Shown piece after piece: positions 56,626 through 64,000 of a stretch of 64,000 bases of DNA. The position numbers were made by a program, and so were the translations under genes. The notes under the pieces were generated by a model that worked only from the letters and a program-made list of their open reading frames with translations, was not told the origin of the DNA and did no database searches. The stretch lies in assembly GCA_021029095.1 (NCBI GenBank), contig JAJOHG010000084.1:1-64000 (forward strand), given 5' to 3'. This DNA comes from Phellopilus nigrolimitatus. Taxonomy: Eukaryota; Basidiomycota; Agaricomycetes; Hymenochaetales; Hymenochaetaceae. How positions within the stretch are numbered: position 1 is the stretch's first letter; each line of letters starts with the position of its first letter.

Positions 56626-58318
56626 ATGTCCGCATCTACCACCTCCGACTCGCAATCGACATTTTCCTTCGCTAAGCTCAATGACAGCAACTATGCGACA
56701 TGGAAACTCGAAATGCGAGCTGCTCTCCAAGCCAAGACTCTCTGGCGCATCGCTTCTGGCATTGCGACAAAACCATCAAAGGCAGAGGAGCAGGAGGCAT
56801 GGGAGGAGAAATCGGAGCAGGCAGCTGGCTTTATCTACGGAAAACTCGAGCATGGCATGCAGATCCTAGTTCAGGACGATTTGGATAACCCAGTGGAGAT
56901 GCTGAAGAAGCTGAAGGAGCTCAACCAGCAGGACAATGCGGCGTCGCGTTTTATTGCCTATGACGAGTTCTTCAGCATTGCCAAAGCCGAGGACGAGTCG
57001 CTTACTGCACTCACTGCTCGCGTTGAGGAGTCGTTGCACAAGCTCAGGAATGCGCGCAGCTCCAAGCTCACCCTTGTCCAGTTTGAGGATGAGCTTGCAT
57101 CCATGTGTCTTATTCGCGCTCTCCCAGACGAGTACAAAGCTTTTCGATCTGCCCTGCTGCTTATGCCTACCTTCACCCTCGAGACGGTCAAGAAAGCGTT
57201 CTTGCAGGAGCAGAAAGCCAGTGGACCTCGTGCTGCAGACTCTGCACTCGCTCTCAAGGCCTCTGCTCCACCCTCCAAATCGACTTCATCGTCCTCCTCC
57301 TCGTCTCAGCCTCTTGTCTGCGATTTTTGCGGCATGAAGAACCACCTTGAAGCAACTTGCTACAAGCGTCGTGATGCGATGAAGGAGTTGAAAGACAAGA
57401 AGAAGAGGGGAGGCAAGGCAAAGGCCAATGCGGCGCAGGAGGACACAGAGTCGACTCAGTCTGCTGAGTTTGCTGGCAATGCAAGTACCCATGACTTCAC
57501 CAATCCCAACTCGCCCCTCCTCTCTGATGCAGGATCTGACTGGATTGTTGATACAGGCGCCACTTGCCACATGACACCTCACCGTCATTGGTTTAATCAA
57601 TATACCCCTAATCGCACACCCATCCGCCTCGCCAACAACGACGTTATTTACTCAGTTGGAATGGGGACTGTCCGCTTTCAACCAGTGGTCAATGGAAAGA
57701 AGGGTCGTCTGCTAGAGTTTGAGCGTGTTCTTCATGTACCAGATCTCAGAAACAATCTCCTATCAGTCCTGTATTTAACTCGAGTCAAATCCTACATTGT
57801 CACTATCAAGTCTGATCAGATTCTCTTTCGTCGCAACGGCACTCTCCTCTTCACTGCTGCAATCAACACCAACTACGCCGCGTTCCTCAATGGACAAGTT
57901 GTGCCCATGACCCAATTCTCTGGCATGGTTAGCACCTGTCCACTCGACTTAACGCTCTGGCATCGTCGTTTTGCGCACTTGAATCATGGGGATGTCAAGA
58001 GACTGATCGATCATGACATGGTTAAGGGGATCATTGTGAAGTCTATGGAGTCGCCTGACCCAATCTGCGAGCCTTGCATTGCAGGCAAGCAGCATAGGTC
58101 GAATGTCTCAAGACTTGCATCTCATCGCTCTACTGGTCTGTTGCAGCTGGTCCACTCTGATGTGCATGGCCCTCTGCCAGTTCAAACTCGGCATGGTTAT
58201 CGTTACTGGATCACATTCATTGATGATTTCAGTCGGCGCTGGGGAGTCATACCCCTTAAAAAGAAAAGCGATGCGTTTGACGCTTTCAAGCGCTACAAAG
58301 CACATGCAGAGAACCAAC
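56626..58318 (+). pseudogene. Copia J gag, protease and first part of integrase
   Basis: ATG at 56626. Gag with knuckle, DTGATCHM protease, HHCC finger and the first integrase aspartate (SDVHGP) are intact. Reading runs five bases into K's LTR and stops there (NQL, TGA). RT and RNase H are not present, so this is a Gag-protease-only frame unless K is removed. Confidence 0.9.
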
Positions 58319-58596
58319 TGTGAGGCGGAGTGGTCTCACAACAAACACAGACAGTGACCTGAGTCCAATGGATGAGTGCAAAAGATAATGTATTAGAGAA
58401 ACTAAACATGCCTGAGTCCAATGGATGAGTGCAAAAGATAGAGAGCACCATCCATGGACTCTGCCGCTTCAAGGGAAGCATTACATAATACATCAACATG
58501 TCAGGTGACGCAGAACAACAAGTCAGGAGTTCAAGTCACCTGGTACGCAAAATAATAAAAGGAAATAAAGTGTCCAAGATCATACTATATCCAATA
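58319..58596 (-). repeat. 3' LTR of copia K
   Basis: 278 bp with standard ends; it lies between J's integrase coding and K's reversed purine tract. Confidence 0.93.
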
Positions 58597-58624
58597 CTCC
58601 CCCCTGATCTGACACGCCTGTCAA

Positions 58625-61600
58625 TCACAGAAGACCCAGCATACCACGCATCTCAATCACCTTCACACGTCCAAGCGCCTTGGTCATGATGTCAGCCGGC
58701 ATAGACTTGGTGGGGAGGTAGCGAATGTCAATAAGACCCGACTCAACCACATCGCGCAGCCAATAGTGCCGCAAGTCCAGGTGCTTCATCCGTCCATGGT
58801 GTTCAGGGTTCCTGGCAACAGCAAGGGCAGATTGGTTGTCCACATAGAGTGTGGAAGGCGCATTGAACTCATAGCCAAATTCAGAGAATAAGTTGCGCAA
58901 CCACATAATCTCCTGACCACCCTGGACAGCAGAGATGTATTCCGCTTCAGTGGTGGAGAGTGTCACAATAGTCTGAAGACGACTAGCCCAGCTGATAGCA
59001 CCAGTTCCCATCTTAACCACCAGGCCGCTTGTAGAGCGCCTGTCATCCTCATCCCCTCCATGGTCCGCGTCAGTGAATGTAGTGAACAATTCAGACGAGT
59101 TCTTGTCAGGCGCATAAGTCAACTTCATGTCTTTGGTGCCCTGAAGGTAACGACACAAGTGCTTTGCAGCCTTCCAGTGAGCAGGACCAGGATTGGAACT
59201 GAAGCGCGCAAGAAGTCCAACCGCATATGAGATGTCAGGACGCGTTGCCACAGCCAGATACATGAGTGCACCAATCAGCTGCCTGTAGGGGACAGTCTTC
59301 ATGAATGCGATCTCTTCTGGAGTGAGGGGACCCATGGACTTGCTGAGACGATGGCCTTCTGGTAGTGGAGTGGAAACCTCGCTGCATCCAGCCATTTCAA
59401 AGCGCTCAAGTAAGTCAGTGATGTACTGGCGCTGAGATAGGGATAGGGATCGGATTGAGCGGTCTCTCTCAATATGGACGCCAAGCAGGAAAGAGGTAGG
59501 GCCGAGGTCGCGCAGTTTGAAGTGCTTTTCAAGTTCGCGCTTGACAAACAAGAATTGCTCCTTCGATTTTGCAGCAATGGTCATGTCATCCACATAGACT
59601 GGGATGATGATGCGTACATCGTCACGTCTGTAGACCCAAATGCTGTTGTCGCAGCGAACCAAGGAGAAGCCCATGCCCTTCAACACAGAGTCGAGTTTCT
59701 TGTGCCATTGGCGCCCAGCTTGCTTAAGACCATAGATCGCCTTAGCAAGCTTAAGCACAAAGCCGGCGCCATAATACTCCTCAAACCCTTCTGGTTGATC
59801 CATGTAGACATCATGATCCAAGTCACCATTGAGGAACGCAGTGGAGATGTCAATGCTGAACAACTCCAAGTCCTCAATTGCAGCCAAGGCCAGTATAGCG
59901 CGAAGTGCAGCCCACTTGGCAGTAGGAGCAAACACCTGTGCAAACTCTAAGCCAGGGCGCTGTGAGTAACCCTTTGCCACCAATCGCGCCTTATGCCTGT
60001 CCACTGAGCCATCTGCCTTGCGCTTGAGTTTGAACACCCACCGACAGCCAATGGTCTTGCGACCAGAAGGAAGTCTGACTGGGGTGAAGGTCCCATTCTC
60101 AACAAGACTGATAAACTCGTCCATTGCAGCCTGTTCCCAGAGGGAAGCGTCAGGGCGTCCCTTGATGTCTCTCCAGTGTACCGGCTCAGGACCATACTGG
60201 GTGCGCACCTCCGCAGAGAAGACATGCTCAAAGCAGTTTGTAGACTTCAACACATGATTGTGTGCGTCCTCAAAACTGATGTAGCAGTCCTCAAGTGCCG
60301 CATTTGCCCCAAAGTCCATAAGCCCAGCAAACATAAGCGCCTCAGCCTGCATCTCATCCTCAGACATGATGTCTAACTCGTCACTGCGCTCAATCACAGG
60401 CTCAGGTGTAGGTGCTGCTGCTGGTGCTGGTGCAGCTGGAGCCCTAGGAATGCGACGACCTGGATAATCTGCAAGTGGATTAATCACTGCATCTCTGTAC
60501 CCATGCATGGGACGCGGCTGAGGGCGCCAGGACGTTGAAGGCCAAGAAGGCGCTTCAGGTGCAGGTGTAGACTCAGGTGCAGGAGTGGGAGCAGGAGGTT
60601 CCTTGGGTCGTTTCGCAGGAGGAGGGTGAGCAGAGGGAGAGAACACAGGAGGGTCAGGAGGTACATCCGATGGAGCTCGCTCGCGCTTTACAGCAGGCCG
60701 AGTTGGAGTCACTGGAGGTGGTGCAGGACGAAAAGGAGGAGTGACTGGAGCTGGTGGAGGGTGAGGAGGAGGAGTGGCAGGACGAGGAGGAGGAGGAGCT
60801 GGTGGATTAGCAGGGAGAAGAAGTGGCGGAACATCATCCACATTGCCATCTCCCCCCTGTTCCGGCACAGCTGTAGCCTCTGGAGGAGTTGGAACCCTTA
60901 AGTCGACAGGGGACCTGGTATTTCCAGGGAACACGCGTTCATCAAACTGAGCAGAGTCACTAATGACCTCTTTGCGCGTTATGGAGTTCCAGAATATCCA
61001 GCCTTTGTAGTTCTCAGGGTAACCAATGAAGGAGCATTTCTGTGTGTGTGACTGGAGCTGTTTGCGCATATCTTTCTTGACATGCACATAGGAGGTGCAG
61101 CCAAATACTCGAAAATGCGACACATCCGGCTTGGAATTGTGCCACAGCTCATAGGGCGTCTTGCCCTGAACAGCAGAAGTAGGAGAGCGATTGTGCACAT
61201 GAACAAAAGCATTGACCGCATCCCACCAGAAACTGGCAGGTAGGTGTGCTTCGTTCAGCATAGTGGTAATACCTTCAGCCAAAGTGCGATTAGCGCGCTC
61301 AGCTACTCCATTCTGGTGGGGTTCATCACGAACAGTGTGTTGCCGGTGAATCCCTTCAGAAATGCAGAATTGCTCCCATGCCTTGGGCATGTACTCTCCT
61401 CCCTTGTCATCGCGCGTCGCTTTGATCTTCAGGTTGAGCTGGTTCTCTGCATGTGCTTTGTAGCGCTTGAAAGCGTCAAATGCATCGCTTTTCTTCTTAA
61501 GGGGTATGACTCCCCAGCGCCGACTGAAATCATCAATGAATGTGATCCAGTAACGATAACCATGCCGAGTTTGAACTGGCAGAGGGCCATGCACATCAGA

Positions 61601-63130
61601 GTGGACCAGCTGCAACAGACCAGTAGAGCGATGAGATGCAAGTCTTGAGACATTCGACCTATGCTGCTTGCCTGCAATGCAAGGCTCGCAGATTGGGTCA
61701 GGCGACTCCATAGACTTCACAATGATCCCCTTAACCATGTCATGATCAATTAGTCTCTTGACATCCCCATGATTCAAGTGCGCAAAACGACGATGCCAGA
61801 GCGTTAAGTCGAGTGGACAGGTGCTAACCATGCCAGAGAATTGGGTCATGGGCACAACTTGTCCATTGAGGAACGCGGCGTAGTTGGTGTTGATTGCAGC
61901 AGTGAAGAGGAGAGTGCCGTTGCGACGAAATAGAATCTGATCAGACTTGATAGTGACAATGTAGGATTTGACACGAGTTAAATACAGGACTGAGAGGAGA
62001 TTGTTTCTGAGATCTGGTACATGAAGAACGCGCTCAAACTCTAGCAGACGACCCTTCTTTCCATTGACCACTGGTTGAAAGCGGACAGTCCCCATTCCAA
62101 CTGAGTAAATAATGTCGTTGTTGGCGAGGCGGATGGGTGTGCGATTAGGGGTATATTGGTTGAACCAATGACGATGAGGTGTCATGTGGCAAGTGGCGCC
62201 TGTATCAACAATCCAGTCAGATCCTGCATCAGAGAGGAGGGGCGAGTTGGGATTTGTGAAGTCATGGGTACTTGCATTGCCAGCAAACTCAGCAGACTGA
62301 GTCGACTCTGTATCCTCCTGCGCTGCATTCGCCTTTGCCTTGCCCTTCCTCTTCTTCTTGTCCTTCAACTCCTTGATCGCATCGTTACGCTTGTAGCAAG
62401 TTGCTTCAAGGTGGTTCTTCATGCCGCAAAAATCGCAGACAAGAGGCTGAGACGAAGAGGAGGACGATGAAGTCGATTTGGAGGGTGGAGCAGAGGCCTT
62501 GAGAGCGAGTGCAGAGTCTGCAGCGCGAGGGCCACTGGCTTTCTGCTCCTGCAAGAATGCTTTCTTGACCGTCTCGAGGGTGAAGGTAGGCATAAGCAGT
62601 AGGGCAGATCGGAAGGCTTTGTACTCGTCTGGGAGAGCGCGAATAAGACACATGGACGCAAGCTCATCCTCAAACTTCTCAAGGGTGAGCTTAGAGCTGC
62701 GCGCATTCCTGAGCTTGTGCAACGACTCCTCAACGCGAGCAGTGAGAGCAGTAAGCGACTCGTCCTCGGCTTTGGCAATGCTGAAGAACTCGTCATAGGC
62801 AATAAAACGAGAGGCCGCATTGTCCTGCTGGTTGAGCTCCTTCAGCTTCTTCAGCATCTCCACTGGGTTATCCAAATCGTCCTGAACTAGGATCTGCATG
62901 CCATGCTCGAGTTTTCCGTAGATAAAGCCAGCTGCCTGCTCCGATTTCTCCTCCCATGCCTCCTGCTCCTCTGCCTTTGATGGTTTTGTCGCAATGCCAG
63001 AAGCGATGCGCCAGAGAGTCTTGGCTTGGAGAGCAGCTCGCATTTCGAGTTTCCATGTCGCATAGTTGCTGTCATTGAGCTTAGCGAAGGAAAATGTCGA
63101 TTGCGAGTCGGAGGTGGTAGATGCGGACAT
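58625..63130 (-). CDS. gag-pol: Copia K gag-pol polyprotein, intact
   Basis: ATG at 63130, 1501 codons in a single frame without frameshift or stop. Domains by residue: gag with a serine tract and CX2CX4HX4C knuckle (232-245); protease D309 in DTGA; GAG-pre-integrase and HHCC finger (446-484); integrase core D512, about D575, E611; proline-rich linker with a KRER basic patch (745-870); RT from about 1010, with FSIDIST (D1094) and YVDDM (1179-1183); RNase H from about 1320 (TFTDADHGG; TEAEYISAV); end MRGMLGLL. It encodes the whole replication machinery of the family and is the best candidate helper for the defective copies. Confidence 0.95.
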   Translation of the reverse strand: MSASTTSDSQSTFSFAKLNDSNYATWKLEMRAALQAKTLWRIASGIATKPSKAEEQEAWEEKSEQAAGFIYGKLEHGMQILVQDDLDNPVEMLKKLKELNQQDNAASRFIAYDEFFSIAKAEDESLTALTARVEESLHKLRNARSSKLTLEKFEDELASMCLIRALPDEYKAFRSALLLMPTFTLETVKKAFLQEQKASGPRAADSALALKASAPPSKSTSSSSSSSQPLVCDFCGMKNHLEATCYKRNDAIKELKDKKKRKGKAKANAAQEDTESTQSAEFAGNASTHDFTNPNSPLLSDAGSDWIVDTGATCHMTPHRHWFNQYTPNRTPIRLANNDIIYSVGMGTVRFQPVVNGKKGRLLEFERVLHVPDLRNNLLSVLYLTRVKSYIVTIKSDQILFRRNGTLLFTAAINTNYAAFLNGQVVPMTQFSGMVSTCPLDLTLWHRRFAHLNHGDVKRLIDHDMVKGIIVKSMESPDPICEPCIAGKQHRSNVSRLASHRSTGLLQLVHSDVHGPLPVQTRHGYRYWITFIDDFSRRWGVIPLKKKSDAFDAFKRYKAHAENQLNLKIKATRDDKGGEYMPKAWEQFCISEGIHRQHTVRDEPHQNGVAERANRTLAEGITTMLNEAHLPASFWWDAVNAFVHVHNRSPTSAVQGKTPYELWHNSKPDVSHFRVFGCTSYVHVKKDMRKQLQSHTQKCSFIGYPENYKGWIFWNSITRKEVISDSAQFDERVFPGNTRSPVDLRVPTPPEATAVPEQGGDGNVDDVPPLLLPANPPAPPPPRPATPPPHPPPAPVTPPFRPAPPPVTPTRPAVKRERAPSDVPPDPPVFSPSAHPPPAKRPKEPPAPTPAPESTPAPEAPSWPSTSWRPQPRPMHGYRDAVINPLADYPGRRIPRAPAAPAPAAAPTPEPVIERSDELDIMSEDEMQAEALMFAGLMDFGANAALEDCYISFEDAHNHVLKSTNCFEHVFSAEVRTQYGPEPVHWRDIKGRPDASLWEQAAMDEFISLVENGTFTPVRLPSGRKTIGCRWVFKLKRKADGSVDRHKARLVAKGYSQRPGLEFAQVFAPTAKWAALRAILALAAIEDLELFSIDISTAFLNGDLDHDVYMDQPEGFEEYYGAGFVLKLAKAIYGLKQAGRQWHKKLDSVLKGMGFSLVRCDNSIWVYRRDDVRIIIPVYVDDMTIAAKSKEQFLFVKRELEKHFKLRDLGPTSFLLGVHIERDRSIRSLSLSQRQYITDLLERFEMAGCSEVSTPLPEGHRLSKSMGPLTPEEIAFMKTVPYRQLIGALMYLAVATRPDISYAVGLLARFSSNPGPAHWKAAKHLCRYLQGTKDMKLTYAPDKNSSELFTTFTDADHGGDEDDRRSTSGLVVKMGTGAISWASRLQTIVTLSTTEAEYISAVQGGQEIMWLRNLFSEFGYEFNAPSTLYVDNQSALAVARNPEHHGRMKHLDLRHYWLRDVVESGLIDIRYLPTKSMPADIMTKALGRVKVIEMRGMLGLL

Positions 63131-64000
63131 GGCGATGGGAGCGATGGTAGACGATGGTGGTGCGAGTGAGAGCGCGAAGTTGGGGATCAAACGGACAAGC
63201 GGTTGGGGCGTGATGGCCGAAAACGTGTACAAGCCGAATTACGCGATTTGCAGATATCAGGTCAATACAAGCCAAACAGATTCCAAACACCCAAAATGAT
63301 CAATGTATACACAGAATCGTCGCAAGACAGTGCTGGTCTGTCAGTCTGTTAAGACTCCGCAGGCACCGCTGGATGAGAGAGGCTCTAGGCTTAAGTAAAC
63401 ACTCAAAAGAGCGTCACAAAGGGCAAACTAAGGCCCTGCAGTCGAGCTTCACAACCAATAGACTATCTGATCCAACAACAACCAAATGGAATGAAATGGG
63501 TCTGAACTGTCAGGTACCAGAGCTGGCAAACCGCGCAAAACGCGACACAGAGAGAGAACGGGTGGAGCGATTGAGACGCAAATCAACACACACCGAGACG
63601 ACGTGAACACGAGCACGCGTGTAAAATCGCAGAGCAATCGAGCAAGAACTGAGTCCGCTATGCAGAAACGATGCAGGGAGCAGACAAACAGACAGATAGA
63701 GACTGCAAAAGTCGAAATCGATGCAGCACTCTCAATTCGAAGTCGAATCGGCCACAAGTTGGTACGACGGGTGGGACCAGAGTAACGAGACGACGTGCGA
63801 AGTTTCAGCACGATCCGTCCAGCCGATTTCGAGCGATGAGACGAAAAGCAGAGAGTGCAGATGAGAGGATGATAAGGATGGATGTCGATGCAGAGGGGTG
63901 TAGAGTGCCAGCAAGTGCGAATGGCGGCACGAAAATCGACACAAAGACGACGGACACACCACAGAACCCAACCCTGCGATTACAGCCCAATCCGAACAGC
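63131..64000 (-). other. Leader of copia K, partial
   Basis: It corresponds to the leader in A, D, G and J with few substitutions; about 130 bases, the primer site and the 5' LTR are beyond the window. No gene supported. Confidence 0.8.

Larger units (their letters stand above)
55348..58318 (+). mobile_element. Copia J: 5' LTR, leader, gag to mid-integrase, cut by K
   Basis: 5' LTR 55348-55625, primer site 55626-55642, leader to 56625. Coding is uninterrupted until HAENQ, where K's 3' LTR starts at 58319 after CCAAC. The remainder of J should lie beyond K, outside the window. Confidence 0.92.
58319..64000 (-). mobile_element. Ty1/copia element K, intact coding, 5' LTR off the edge
   Basis: 3' LTR 58319-58596, reversed purine tract 58597 on, gag-pol 58625-63130, and leader from 63131 to the window end. 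With a 1000-nt leader the 5' LTR should begin near 64131. It is inserted in J; CCAAC (58314-58318) is the expected target duplication to look for on its far side. Confidence 0.93.

Overview
The window looks like a repeat-dense region of a basidiomycete (mushroom-type, Agaricomycete-like) nuclear genome. The evidence is short GT...AG introns of about 54-67 nt in the few host-like genes, a Ty3/gypsy chromovirus with a C-terminal chromodomain, many copies of one young Ty1/copia family, a pogo-type DDD transposase, and decayed copies of typical fungal genes (P5A ATPase, Cyc8/Ssn6, Pho80-type cyclin). Nothing bacterial is present.

Layout. 1-7615: a dead Ty3/gypsy chromovirus on the minus strand (5' LTR at 7108-7615, 3' LTR beyond the left edge). 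It has a likely -1 frameshift site at the end of gag, an extra ORF after the chromodomain, one nonsense codon, two frameshifts, and a 1.2-kb unrelated insertion in gag. 7616-8250: a fragment of a non-coding repeat. 8251-24120: a stack of Ty1/copia copies: A (+, full length with a solo LTR inside), C (-, fragment), D (-, both LTRs, three frameshifts), E (+, in-frame loss of reverse transcriptase). 24121-26602: non-coding repeats, some with a tRNA-like end. 26607-31382: two intron-containing genes tail to tail. The plus-strand gene is unrecognised and is broken by a repeat. The minus-strand gene has the HxD...H...R signature and spacing of a TET/JBP-type 2-oxoglutarate/Fe(II) oxygenase and is cut upstream by copia. 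31383-39855: copia copies F, G, H. 40158-43161: a pogo-like DNA transposon whose transposase has an exon containing a piece of ubiquitin coding sequence read in another frame. 43690-53660: a graveyard of decayed gene pieces (P5A ATPase, HAD hydrolase twice, a coiled-coil protein, Cyc8 TPRs, a Pho80-like cyclin) with a perfect 48-bp palindrome in its midst. 54118-64000: more copia (X, I, J, and K, the one copy with an intact 1501-codon gag-pol; its 5' LTR lies beyond the right edge).

The copia copies are near-identical and mostly interrupt one another exactly at LTR ends, so the locus grew by self-nesting plus LTR-LTR recombination. The retroelement genes act together as the usual gag-protease-integrase-RT-RNase H machinery. 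K is the only copy here that could supply them. Domain names come from motif reading and memory of the families; no database search was run. Element letters A-K and X, and repeat names R1/R2, are mine.
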